DNA of 64,000 nt, from assembly GCF_021044565.1 (NCBI RefSeq), contig NZ_CP087997.1:3906001-3970000 (forward strand), read 5' to 3'. Both the position numbers and the translations under genes were made by a program. Each line of letters opens with the position of its first letter. The stretch's first letter is position 1. Below the pieces are notes generated by a model that was not told the origin of the DNA, ran no database searches, and saw only the letters and a program-made list of their open reading frames with translations. This DNA comes from Subtercola endophyticus. GTDB taxonomy: Bacteria > Actinomycetota > Actinomycetes > Actinomycetales > Microbacteriaceae. Below, piece after piece: positions 34,602 through 41,939 of this stretch.

Positions 34602-35708
34602 TTAGGCCTGTTCGGTCCGCGCAGAGTCCGCAGGAATCCCAATGGCCGACTGCATCAGACCACTAGCGGCCACTCGGGTTCGGTCTTCGGCGTTTGGCCA
34701 AAGGTGCGAGTAGGTCGCGAGAGTTGTAGTCGCGCTTGAGTGGCCGAGTGCTCTCTGAACGGTGACGACGTCGCATCCGGCCGCAATGAGGCCAGAGGCG
34801 TAGAAGTGCCTGAGATCGTGGAGTCGGATGTCGGCGAGCCCAGCATCCCGCACGGCCTTGATCCACCAGTACCGCATGGTGCTTTGGTGCGGCGGCATGC
34901 TCTCATCGCCGACGAAGAGCCACTGCTCGGTGCCGTAAACGCCGATCTCTCGTACGTGTTTCGAGAGCATCATGACAAGTTCGTCTGGCAGGTATACGAC
35001 GCGCTCGGAGCCGTATTTGGGCGGCGTGATATCGATCCGGCCCGGGCTTGGGCGGTGGACTTGCCGCTGCACGTGAAGCTGTCGGCGCAGGAAGTCGATA
35101 TCTGCGAGCTGCACGGCTGACGCCTCACCTAGCCTCAGTCCCGCGAAGGCGCAGAGAGCGATGAACGGCCGGAACCAATCGCCGGAGGCCCGCAGAAGAG
35201 CCCCCACGGCCTCCGGGCTCGGTATCGCCATCGAGTACTCAGCCTTGCGAACTCGGGGGAGCGTGACGCCCTCTGACGGGTCGTTTCCTATCACCCGATC
35301 ACGCTTCGCGCCTCTGAGTACAGCTCGCACGTTTCTGGTGCGCGTGCGAATCGTTCCCGGCGCGAGCTTCGCATCGACCATCACCTTGACCCACGACTCA
35401 ACGTGCGATCTTCGAACCCGGCCGAGCTCGATGTCCGCGAAGGTGCATGTTCGAACCGCGAGACTCATATTCCTCGCCGTTCGGGGGGCCCAGACCTGCC
35501 GGCTCGACCACTCCGCGAAGTATGAAGTCAAGGTGACCTTCCCCGCCCGAGGGTCTACGTAGGTGCCGCTGATGACGGCCGCAGTGATGCCGTCCAGCCA
35601 CCGCTGAGCGTCGATCTTCCGTTCGAAATGCTTCGCGTGCTCTTTGCCCTCATCGTCACGGTACCGAGCCCGCCACGACCCGTTAGGCCTCTTCTGAATG
35701 CTCGCCAT
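34602..35708 (-). CDS. int: Tyrosine-recombinase integrase
   Basis: 368 residues from the ATG at 35708 (MASIQKRPNGSWRARYRDDE, an AP2-like arm-binding start). A SAM-like core-binding domain (about 60-150) precedes the catalytic domain with Arg in AGLRLGEASAV, His-x-x-Arg in RLHDLRHFYASGL, and LGHSSATTTLATYSH ending in the nucleophile Tyr. It sits beside attL, pointing outward, as in many actinobacterial prophages. Its start overlaps the repressor stop by one base (TGATG), so lysogeny and integration genes are coupled. Confidence 0.93.
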   Translation of the reverse strand: MASIQKRPNGSWRARYRDDEGKEHAKHFERKIDAQRWLDGITAAVISGTYVDPRAGKVTLTSYFAEWSSRQVWAPRTARNMSLAVRTCTFADIELGRVRRSHVESWVKVMVDAKLAPGTIRTRTRNVRAVLRGAKRDRVIGNDPSEGVTLPRVRKAEYSMAIPSPEAVGALLRASGDWFRPFIALCAFAGLRLGEASAVQLADIDFLRRQLHVQRQVHRPSPGRIDITPPKYGSERVVYLPDELVMMLSKHVREIGVYGTEQWLFVGDESMPPHQSTMRYWWIKAVRDAGLADIRLHDLRHFYASGLIAAGCDVVTVQRALGHSSATTTLATYSHLWPNAEDRTRVAASGLMQSAIGIPADSARTEQA

Positions 35709-36478
35709 CAGAAGCGCTGCTTGGTATCTGTCTTGTCGTTGACGACAAGACCAAGCCAATCGGCCCCTTCACGATGCTCGCCATCGATTTCGCCGAAATG
35801 GACGAGGACATCGCGTTCGAAATCATCGTCGCTGGACTCGAATTTCTCATTGACAACCAGTCCACGCCAACCCACGGTCATCATGCTTTCGGCGAGCAGC
35901 AGCATTCGCGACATCACCCATGGGGTCAATCCAGTGCGCCATTCTTCATGCTGGACTCGAACATTCTCTTCGACAATATCGACGGGATCTGAGTTGTCGA
36001 GGAGTGTCTCCTCGACATATCCGAAAAGGAAGTCGTCGACGTCGTTCGCCAAGATAGTTCGGCGATACTCGTCCAAGTCCCCGGATTTCGAATAGGGATA
36101 CTTGCGATCCAATTGCATCGCCGTAAGCATCCGCGCATGCGTTAGCTCCTGGGCGGCGTCGCGAAGCTGCTTGATGCGATCGTTCAGATATTGTCTCGAC
36201 TCTCGTAGTTCGGCCATGTTCGAGGACTCCGCCAAGTCCTCCACGCGGCATTCGAGTAGTCGAGCGACGGCGATTGCTTCCGAGGCTCGTAGAGCGCGCT
36301 GTCCGCTCTCGATCCGGGCGACGGTCGTTTGATGAAATCCGGGCACACCGATCTCCGAAAGGCGTTGAGCCAGCTCGAGTTGCGACCATCCGACACGCTC
36401 ACGCATGCGCTTTACGTTGCGGGCGAAACTGCGGTCTACGGCTGCTGTCAGATCTTCCGCATCTACTTCGTTTTCCAT
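35708..36478 (-). CDS. XRE-type phage repressor
   Basis: 256 residues from the ATG at 36478. The HTH_3 domain is ARNVKRMRERVGWSQLELAQ, then RLSEIGVPGFHQTTVARIES and GQRALRASEAIAVAR (about 15-75). The C-terminal ~180 residues are acidic, mostly helical and of unknown family; no S24 peptidase or ImmA motif is visible. It is transcribed toward the integrase from a promoter overlapping the operator at 36537-36562. A further in-frame ATG lies 14 codons upstream. Confidence 0.8.
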   Translation of the reverse strand: MENEVDAEDLTAAVDRSFARNVKRMRERVGWSQLELAQRLSEIGVPGFHQTTVARIESGQRALRASEAIAVARLLECRVEDLAESSNMAELRESRQYLNDRIKQLRDAAQELTHARMLTAMQLDRKYPYSKSGDLDEYRRTILANDVDDFLFGYVEETLLDNSDPVDIVEENVRVQHEEWRTGLTPWVMSRMLLLAESMMTVGWRGLVVNEKFESSDDDFERDVLVHFGEIDGEHREGADWLGLVVNDKTDTKQRF

Positions 36479-36506
36479 CGTGTATCGAGGTTCCCACGAA
36501 ATCGCA

Positions 36507-36562
36507 TTGCGCGTCAACACATTTCGACATATGCTGATTCGTGTTACCTAACAAACACGAAT
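36507..36562. promoter_or_regulatory. Divergent immunity promoters with palindromic operator
   Basis: Rightward: TTGCGC (36507-36512), 17 bp, TATGCT (36530-36535). Leftward: TTGTTA (36554-36549), 17 bp, TATGTC (36531-36526). An inverted repeat ATTCGTGTT (36537-36545) / AACACGAAT (36554-36562) covers the rightward start site and the leftward -35. One repressor dimer could shut off both. Confidence 0.7.
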
Positions 36563-36764
36563 GGAGGAGAAATTGGAATCAGCAATTGCGCTGTACACGC
36601 TGAGCGAGACGGCCAAGCGTCTTCGTAAATCGGACGCCCAACTCCGATGGATGATTCACCAGGGCACCGCTCCCAAGTCGGCGCTCATCGGCGGTCGAAG
36701 AATGTTCCGGGAGTCCGATGTGGTCGACTTCATCAACAAGGCGTTCGCTGAGGATGTCGCGTGA
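36561..36764 (+). CDS. Excisionase-like small HTH protein
   Basis: 67 residues. ALYTLSETAKRLRKSDAQLRWMIHQG and LIGGRRMFRESDVVDFINKA form the MerR-like winged-helix 'excisionase' fold. A start at ATG 36561 lies inside the operator. The TTG at 36573, preceded by GGAGGAGAAA, may be the real start. It is the first gene of the rightward operon, the expected place for a recombination directionality factor. Confidence 0.75.
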   Translation: MEEKLESAIALYTLSETAKRLRKSDAQLRWMIHQGTAPKSALIGGRRMFRESDVVDFINKAFAEDVA

Positions 36765-37087
36765 TGAGCGTCGAGTTCAAGGGCAAAGTTCGGGCGCGGG
36801 ACGGTGAGCCCTCATGGGAAGCCGCTGCTCGCCAGAACGACGAGAAAGTGGATGCGGTGAAGGACGCCATCGTCTACCTGCTCAACGCTTACGGTAAATC
36901 GACCGACGAAGAGCTGGTCGATTTGTATGAGGCGTACGTCTTCACGAACCCGTCGACGCCGCCTGTCACCCCGCAAAGTGTCAGGACACGACGCCACGCG
37001 CTGTTGCTCGAGGGTCGCGTGGTCAACACGAACGAGCGGCGGCGCACGCGGTCCGGCAGCACCGGGGCAGTCTGGGCGGTCAAATGA
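36764..37087 (+). CDS. Early-operon protein with a winged-helix-like tail
   Basis: 107 residues (ATG at 36764; a GTG one codon upstream is possible). The middle (VKDAIVYLLNAYGKSTDEELVDLYEAYV) and the end (SVRTRRHALLLEGRVVNTNERRRTRSGST) follow the helix-turn-strand pattern of winged-helix proteins in actinophages, where a conserved RRTRSG..A.VW ending is common. A DNA-binding role is inferred. It overlaps both neighbours by one to four bases. Confidence 0.6.
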   Translation: MSVEFKGKVRARDGEPSWEAAARQNDEKVDAVKDAIVYLLNAYGKSTDEELVDLYEAYVFTNPSTPPVTPQSVRTRRHALLLEGRVVNTNERRRTRSGSTGAVWAVK

Positions 37088-37365
37088 ACATCCCCGAGAC
37101 TTTCCATCCCGAGTGGTCCACCTCGCCGCTGCGAAACGCTTTGCCAATCAGCGAGTGGTCTGAGGTGCAGAAGATGCGTCTCGAAACCTGGCTGGTCTTC
37201 TTCGGGCCGATGCCCGCCGCGTGGATGACCGACGCAGATGCTCGCGCAATTCTCGGCGTAAAACGACTGCCGTCACCGAAAAGAAAAGCCCTCGAAATCC
37301 TGGCAGATCCCGAGGGCAACAATCCGAAATCCCAAACCGCTAAGCAAAGGAACGAATCGAAATGA
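37084..37365 (+). CDS. Phage-element hypothetical protein, 93 aa
   Basis: The protein is helical and Trp-rich (MNIPETFHPEWSTSPLRNAL, TWLVFFGPMPAAWMTDADAR, AILGVKRLPSPKRKALEIL). The region DADARAILGV followed by basic residues suggests a small DNA-binding or adaptor protein. It overlaps both neighbours by 4 bp. No family is recognised. Confidence 0.6.
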   Translation: MNIPETFHPEWSTSPLRNALPISEWSEVQKMRLETWLVFFGPMPAAWMTDADARAILGVKRLPSPKRKALEILADPEGNNPKSQTAKQRNESK

Positions 37366-38159
37366 ACTCTACAACCAGTGTACCGACGCCCACCGACAAC
37401 CGCACTGCCTACGAGAAGGCCATAGCCGAGGCTTCAATGCCGATCGAGAAGGGTTCGGATCGCTACAACGAACTTCGCGCCTGGGTCGAGACGGATCGGC
37501 CGCGCTGGCTAGGCATCTGGGATGACCTCGGGCCGGAGGCGCTGGGCGAGATGTACGCCTCGCACTTCGGCCCCGACACAGCGATGTTCAAGGGCAAAGA
37601 ACCTGCGTGGGCGAACCTCGAATTGTCCGACTCCGAGATCTCGATGAAGCCCAACGGCAACCCGACCGCTGTTTGGGTCTCCGACCACCTCGTAGATGAG
37701 GCAGGCGTCACCGTCATGATTCGCAGGGACGACGAATACGACGTCGACCGCGACGAAACAATCGAAGGCCCGGTTGTGATCGACCTTTTCTCGGAGGAAG
37801 TCCGAGACGTCGAAGACGGCATCCGCGATCCTGATCTCGCTCGACGCATCGCGTTCGGTCTGCTGCGGGCAGCCGACGAACTCGACTCGATTCTCGGGAA
37901 CGTGCAGACGCCCGAAATTGAGCATGTGCCGGAAGACCCGCGGATCGGGGCCACTGCCTACGAGGACATTCCGATTCGAGCAACGACGGTAAACGCAGTC
38001 TTCGACATCATCAAGAATCCCTCCGATGCTGACGAATGGTATCTGAGCCCGTTCATGCGCCAAGAGGGCGCGATGACGCTGCCAGAGGCGCAGGTGTTCG
38101 CGGTCGAGCTGCTGAGGGCGGCAGAGCTCGTTGAGCGGCTGAACGGTGAGGTTCGCTGA
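37362..38159 (+). CDS. Phage-element hypothetical protein, 265 aa
   Basis: An acidic protein (many Asp/Glu), without TM segments or signal. Features are RPRWLGIWDDLGPEALGEMY, WVSDHLVDEAGVTVMIRRDD and a C-terminal helical segment FAVELLRAAELVERL. A similar C-terminal pattern (leucine-rich helix after an acidic beta region) occurs in the next two short proteins, so these three genes may encode related parts. Function unknown. Confidence 0.6.
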   Translation: MNSTTSVPTPTDNRTAYEKAIAEASMPIEKGSDRYNELRAWVETDRPRWLGIWDDLGPEALGEMYASHFGPDTAMFKGKEPAWANLELSDSEISMKPNGNPTAVWVSDHLVDEAGVTVMIRRDDEYDVDRDETIEGPVVIDLFSEEVRDVEDGIRDPDLARRIAFGLLRAADELDSILGNVQTPEIEHVPEDPRIGATAYEDIPIRATTVNAVFDIIKNPSDADEWYLSPFMRQEGAMTLPEAQVFAVELLRAAELVERLNGEVR

Positions 38160-38374
38160 TGCCCTACGCGACCACTGGGAAGACCGGGGACGAGCTGTCG
38201 GTGGTACTCGTTTCAGGCGAAGACGAGATGACCGTCGACTTCATCACGACCGAAGAGGCTCGCTACCTCGCGATCAAGCTCATCGAGATGGCTCGGAAGA
38301 TCGATGATGTCTGTCAGGCAGACCCCATCCCGGTCGAGCCAAAAATGAAGTTCGAGATCGTGGGCACTCGATGA
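38159..38374 (+). CDS. Phage-element hypothetical protein, 71 aa
   Basis: A short beta-then-helix protein: LSVVLVSGEDEMTVDFITTE, then EARYLAIKLIEMARKID. Its start overlaps the previous stop by one base. The layout of strand pair plus amphipathic helix resembles the following 68-aa protein. No known domain is recognised. Confidence 0.55.
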   Translation: MPYATTGKTGDELSVVLVSGEDEMTVDFITTEEARYLAIKLIEMARKIDDVCQADPIPVEPKMKFEIVGTR

Positions 38375-38577
38375 CGACCATCGTCGATGCCAGATTCGCG
38401 GGCGGCTCGATACGGGTCGAGCCTTCTGTTATCGCTAGCGACATGGGGCCGGGGGTCGCCGCGCTTTTCCCGGGCTACGAGCTGATTCTGTTCTCTGAAG
38501 AGGCTGTGAGGCTCGGGGTGGCCCTCATAGCGGCCGCGCACGAAGCCGAACGCGAACCCGTCAGCGACTGGCCGTAA
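38371..38577 (+). CDS. Phage-element hypothetical protein, 68 aa
   Basis: It begins MTTIVDARFAGGSIRVEPSV and ends with a helix EEAVRLGVALIAAAHEAERE. The stretch from the strands to the helix parallels the 71-aa neighbour, suggesting a duplicated small fold. It overlaps the neighbour by 4 bp. Function unknown. Confidence 0.55.
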   Translation: MTTIVDARFAGGSIRVEPSVIASDMGPGVAALFPGYELILFSEEAVRLGVALIAAAHEAEREPVSDWP

Positions 38578-38628
38578 AAATCGGCGGGGCATCCGGAAGG
38601 GTGCCCCGCTACTCGCCGTGGAGGTGAC

Positions 38629-39129
38629 ATGACAGACGCACGAATGCCCGAACGGTATCTCGTCGACCGACGCGTGAACCGGCTCACTGACGCCGGCTTC
38701 AGGGCGTTCGTAACCGCGACGATGTGGAGTGTTTCAAACCGCACAGACGGCCTAATCCACCCGGAGGACTTGCCACTCATCCGAGGTCTGAACCAGAACA
38801 CTCTCGCCGAGATGCTCGCGGTCGAGTTGTGCACAAGAACTGATGAGGCATGGCTGCTCGTCGACTTCTCCACCACGCAGACGAGCAAGCACGACTTGGA
38901 GGTGCTCGACAACATGCGACAGGCGGACCGCGAGAAGAAGCGCCGATCGAGAGCGTCTAAGCGTGAGTCCCCTTCCTTCTCTGACAGTCCCGGGGACGGT
39001 ACCGGGGACGTGTCCCCAGGACAAGACAGGAGAGGACAGGCAAGGGAATCAGAGGCAACACCGAGCACGAAAAAAGCAGCAATCGAGTGGCCAGTGGCCG
39101 AAATAGGGAAGGGCAGGGTGGCGTCGTGA
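38629..39129 (+). CDS. Probable replication-module protein with disordered tail
   Basis: 166 residues with a clear GGAGGTGAC ribosome site. The N-terminal ~100 residues (RMPERYLVDRRVNRLTDAGF, RAFVTATMWSVSNRTDGLIH, IRGLNQNTLAEMLAVELCTR) resemble the winged-helix N-domain of phage replisome-organiser proteins (DnaT/DnaD-like context). The basic and Ser/Gly-rich tail (EKKRRSRASKRES onward) is likely disordered. A DnaC/helicase partner is not visible. The function is inferred only. Confidence 0.55.
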   Translation: MTDARMPERYLVDRRVNRLTDAGFRAFVTATMWSVSNRTDGLIHPEDLPLIRGLNQNTLAEMLAVELCTRTDEAWLLVDFSTTQTSKHDLEVLDNMRQADREKKRRSRASKRESPSFSDSPGDGTGDVSPGQDRRGQARESEATPSTKKAAIEWPVAEIGKGRVAS

Positions 39130-39467
39130 AGACACCAGATCGTGTAGTAACTGAGCTTGATGAAATCCGGCACGCAGTGATGAGGAGCGCCGTGGATATT
39201 AGAGACGCTGAGTCTAAGGCTGCCTCTGCTGATGAGGACTTTAGGCGCGAGTGGGCGGTGGCGTATCGACGGGCTGAGGGGTCGGTGAAGGATCGGGAGG
39301 CGGTGGCGGATCTGGACACGATGACGCTGCGGAAGGAGAAGAACGCCGCCGCCATCCAGGTGGGATATCTGAAGCGGCGTGCGGCCGATTTGGAGACCGT
39401 GCAGACCAATGTGCAGACCCAGGCCCGCATGGTGGATCTGACGTTCCGAGCGCCGAGGGTCTCATGA
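39126..39467 (+). CDS. Phage-element coiled-coil protein, 113 aa
   Basis: GTG start overlapping the previous stop (GTGA). Almost entirely helical and charged: VVTELDEIRHAVMRSAVDIR, DEDFRREWAVAYRRAEGSVK, LKRRAADLETVQTNVQTQAR. A small phage coiled-coil accessory protein is likely. No family assigned. Confidence 0.6.
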   Translation: MKTPDRVVTELDEIRHAVMRSAVDIRDAESKAASADEDFRREWAVAYRRAEGSVKDREAVADLDTMTLRKEKNAAAIQVGYLKRRAADLETVQTNVQTQARMVDLTFRAPRVS

Positions 39468-39796
39468 GTCCGGAGGCGGCTGCGCACACAAGGGAGATGA
39501 TTCGCCTGATCGCGATGTGCTTCGAGAATCCTGAAGTTGACGTTGCCGAGTTGATGCCGGAGTTGGCCGGGTATGCGATCACCACGCCTGACCCTCCGGT
39601 GACGCTCGCGTTCATCGCCGCACTGTCGATCCTGAACTACGCCTCGAATCGGACTGAGTCGCCGATGGATCATGCTGGGGTTCAGGCTTATGTCGAGAAC
39701 GCGCTCTCAGTGGTCGAGTTCTCGGTCGTCGTGGGCGACGCGCTCGATGGCATGGATGACCAAGACCCCGATTTCGGCGACGACAAGGTCTTGTGA
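39464..39796 (+). CDS. Phage-element hypothetical protein, 110 aa
   Basis: Helical, acidic C-terminus (DALDGMDDQDPDFGDDKVL). It overlaps the preceding gene by 4 bp. It contains EAAAHTREMIRLIAMCFENP and LAFIAALSILNYAS. No known domain. Confidence 0.55.
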   Translation: MSPEAAAHTREMIRLIAMCFENPEVDVAELMPELAGYAITTPDPPVTLAFIAALSILNYASNRTESPMDHAGVQAYVENALSVVEFSVVVGDALDGMDDQDPDFGDDKVL

Positions 39797-39803
39797 CGAC
39801 GTC

Positions 39804-40301
39804 GTGACCGATGATGACCGCAGTCGCCTCGAGGTGCTGTTGCAGCCGGATGGGTCGGTGCGTGTGCCGGCCCGGCTCGCTGACTGGTTCCTCGGGGCGG
39901 CGGTGCGTGACATCAGGGGCATGCGGCGCCTTGGGCGAGGCGGCGGCCTCGCGGATGACGTGATCGCGACGTTGGAGGCGTTGCAGATCGCGTCGGTCAT
40001 GAACTATTCGGATGAGGGTTCGGGTAAACGAACCCCTGATCAGGACCCGAATAGTGTCGTTAGTGGTGATGCAACGGGATGGTTGACCTCCGCGGAAGCT
40101 GCCGAGTTGTACGGGTGTTCGGCTCGTGCGATTCAGAAAGCTTGCGCGGCGGGTCGACTGTCCGCCCGGAAGACGGGTCACGACTGGTGGATTGCACGCA
40201 CCGATTTCGATGACTACCGATTCCGGAGAAGCGAACATGACCGACACGATGGTGACCGCGGAGCACGTGAAGCTCGCGGAGAGGGAAGCGGCCGAGGCTG
40301 A
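39804..40301 (+). CDS. Helix-turn-helix (excisionase/AlpA-like) DNA-binding protein
   Basis: 165 residues from the GTG at 39804. The C-terminal half holds a MerR-like HTH: WLTSAEAAELYGCSARAIQK then ACAAGRLSARKTGHDWWI. The N-terminal half (VLLQPDGSVRVPARLADWFL) is of unknown fold. It occupies the slot where a small terminase or late-operon DNA-binding protein could be found in phages, but no terminase large subunit follows. It overlaps the next gene by 65 bp. Confidence 0.65.
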   Translation: MTDDDRSRLEVLLQPDGSVRVPARLADWFLGAAVRDIRGMRRLGRGGGLADDVIATLEALQIASVMNYSDEGSGKRTPDQDPNSVVSGDATGWLTSAEAAELYGCSARAIQKACAAGRLSARKTGHDWWIARTDFDDYRFRRSEHDRHDGDRGAREARGEGSGRG

Positions 40302-40857
40302 AGCGCTCGTCGCCAGTCTCGAGCAGGCGGTGATCAACGGTGACGAGTCGGTGACCCCGGAGCAGCTGCAGTCCTCGGAATCGCTGTCGCGGTTCGCGTC
40401 GCTCAGAGCCTCTGCAACACGTCTCAGGGCCGAACGCGACCGCATCGCCGCTGAAGTCGCCGCGCGCCGAGATCTTCGTGTCGAGATCGAATCGGCCAGC
40501 ACAGCCACCGCGACGGAACTCACCCGACTGCTGAAGGCTGTCGAAGACGCCGTCCAGACGTTCGTCGATCGAACCGAGGGCCACGACGAACGCGTTCGCG
40601 AGTGGGGCCAGCGTTTGAGGGCCTTGGGAGTCCCGGAGATGGGTCGCCCGTCAGCCGCTCATGAGGGACTCGGGCTGAGCGCAGTCGGTGACATCCTCGC
40701 CGGCAATACCCGAGTGCAGCAGATCAACGGCCCACACATTCTGAACCTCATCTTCCGTCACTTCGAAGCAAGCGGCGGCCGGCTCGTGCCCGCCGACCCG
40801 CAACGACGGGAGGCAGCGTTCGCGCTGCTTGCCAGCCTCGGCGCAAAGGAGGAGTGA
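40237..40857 (+). CDS. Phage-element coiled-coil protein, 206 aa
   Basis: The ATG at 40237 follows GGAGAA by 6 nt. Residues 1-110 are a long charged helix (HVKLAEREAAEAEALVASLE, LRAERDRIAAEVAARRDLRV), like a scaffolding or head-associated coiled coil. Residues 140-206 form a compact domain (SAVGDILAGNTRVQQINGPH, ILNLIFRHFEASGGRLVPAD). A scaffold role would be striking given the absence of a capsid gene, but I cannot assign it. Confidence 0.6.
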   Translation: MTDTMVTAEHVKLAEREAAEAEALVASLEQAVINGDESVTPEQLQSSESLSRFASLRASATRLRAERDRIAAEVAARRDLRVEIESASTATATELTRLLKAVEDAVQTFVDRTEGHDERVREWGQRLRALGVPEMGRPSAAHEGLGLSAVGDILAGNTRVQQINGPHILNLIFRHFEASGGRLVPADPQRREAAFALLASLGAKEE

Positions 40858-40859
40858 CC

Positions 40860-41105
40860 GTGGCTGACCAGAAGACAGAGGCGTGGGTCAAGACGGCCAC
40901 ACCCGAACAGATCGACACCGCACACCGAGCTGGTGAACTCGAAGCTTTGCTCGGCAGAGACGCAGCGCGGCAGGCCAAGAACCCGACCACCGACGCGGAC
41001 TATGCAAACTCACTCGGCATCAGCGTCGAGGAATTCGGCCACATCGAAGACGCCGCAGTGCTCGAGAAGATCTCCAACCATCTGACCGCGAAAGGCGTGG
41101 TGTAA
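40860..41105 (+). CDS. Phage-element hypothetical protein, 81 aa
   Basis: The GTG at 40860 is preceded by AAAGGAGGAG, the best ribosome site; a GTG two codons upstream is too close. Helical, acidic: ATPEQIDTAHRAGELEALLG and YANSLGISVEEFGHIEDAAV. It lies in the same operon, directly before the tail chaperone gene. Confidence 0.6.
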   Translation: MADQKTEAWVKTATPEQIDTAHRAGELEALLGRDAARQAKNPTTDADYANSLGISVEEFGHIEDAAVLEKISNHLTAKGVV

Positions 41106-41107
41106 CC

Positions 41108-41512
41108 ATGACCAAGTTGACCGACAGCGTTGCCGAAGAATTCGGCGGAGACATCCCGCCCAGGCCGTCAGCAGCCGAGGATGCCGTGAAGGTCGTCAAT
41201 ACCCTGGTAGATCTTGCCGAGATCATGGACCCGCTGATGTCGTTCCCTCTCAACGGCAAGGTGTACACCCCGCCTCCGATTCTCATCGAAACGGGCGCGA
41301 AACTGAACGCCCTCATTCGGGGCGACGACGGCCACGACGAATCAGTGGAAGCGTTGTGGCGGCTTCTGCTCGGCCCGGTGTGGGACGAAATGGTCGCGGA
41401 TGGGGTTTCGGCCAAGTCAGCCGAACGCGCGTCGCGCTCACGGCCCTCGCTGACTACCAATACGGTCGACAAATGGCCGAGGCGACGTGGGAAGCAGGCG
41501 CCGATCCGGTAA
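41108..41512 (+). CDS. Tail assembly chaperone, upstream (G-like) frame
   Basis: 134 residues in its own frame. Residues 1-105 (VNTLVDLAEIMDPLMSFPLN, PPPILIETGAKLNALIRG, LLGPVWDEMVADGVSAKSAE) match the pattern of actinophage tail-chaperone proteins, where xxDxMxADGV leads into an AALTAL-x-D segment. Here that continuation is in the -1 frame, and the last ~30 residues in this frame (SRSRPSLTTNTVDKWPRRRG) look out of register. The gene is two steps upstream of the tape measure, the standard place. Confidence 0.65.
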   Translation: MTKLTDSVAEEFGGDIPPRPSAAEDAVKVVNTLVDLAEIMDPLMSFPLNGKVYTPPPILIETGAKLNALIRGDDGHDESVEALWRLLLGPVWDEMVADGVSAKSAERASRSRPSLTTNTVDKWPRRRGKQAPIR

Positions 41513-41601
41513 AGATCGCTGCGCTCCTCGAAGCCAAGTCACAGCCCGAACCTGCGCCCGCGAATCGTGCTGCACGGCGGGCCAAGCCGAAGGCCGCATG
41601 A
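41356..41601 (+). CDS. Tail assembly chaperone, downstream (-1) frame (GT-like extension)
   Basis: From about 41420 this frame reads RVALTALADYQYGRQMAEAT then WEAGADPVKIAALLEAKSQP, the expected C-terminal half of actinophage tail chaperones. It would be joined to the upstream ORF by a -1 shift. The alternative is a frame-breaking extra GC in the CGCGCG run near 41421, which if removed would restore GAA CGC GTC GCG. There is no independent start with a ribosome site. Its stop overlaps the next ATG (ATGA). Confidence 0.55.
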   Translation: MAASARPGVGRNGRGWGFGQVSRTRVALTALADYQYGRQMAEATWEAGADPVKIAALLEAKSQPEPAPANRAARRAKPKAA

Positions 41602-41939
41602 TGCTCGAGTGGAGCATCGACATGAGCGGGCTCGACGCGCTCGACGAACAGATCGCCTCACTCACCCCGATAGCTGTCGGCCGCGGAATGGAACACATCC
41701 GCGCAGTCTCAGCACCGCTCGTGCCGGTTCAGACAGGGCACCTTGTCGGCTCAGCGTCCGTCACTGTCGAAGGTGATGAGGCAAAGATCGTCTACCCCGG
41801 CCCGTACGCGCGGTATCAGCACTACAAGCTCGGCCTACGCCACACACACGGTCAGCCACTTTTTCTCGAGCAACCGATGTTCAGCGAATCAGAGGCCGTC
41901 ATGCAGATCATGGCTGAAACCCTCGGAACGGCGTTCTGA
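41598..41939 (+). CDS. Neck / minor capsid protein, HK97 gp10-like
   Basis: 113 residues. VPVQTGHLVGSASVTVEGDE, AKIVYPGPYARYQHYKLGLR, then QPLFLEQPMF are the hallmarks of head-closure proteins that join the head-tail interface: a PVxTGxL turn, YPGPYARYQ and a final helix. Start and stop overlap both neighbours by 1-4 bp. In phages it normally lies before the major tail gene; here it is directly before the tape measure. Confidence 0.8.
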   Translation: MMLEWSIDMSGLDALDEQIASLTPIAVGRGMEHIRAVSAPLVPVQTGHLVGSASVTVEGDEAKIVYPGPYARYQHYKLGLRHTHGQPLFLEQPMFSESEAVMQIMAETLGTAF

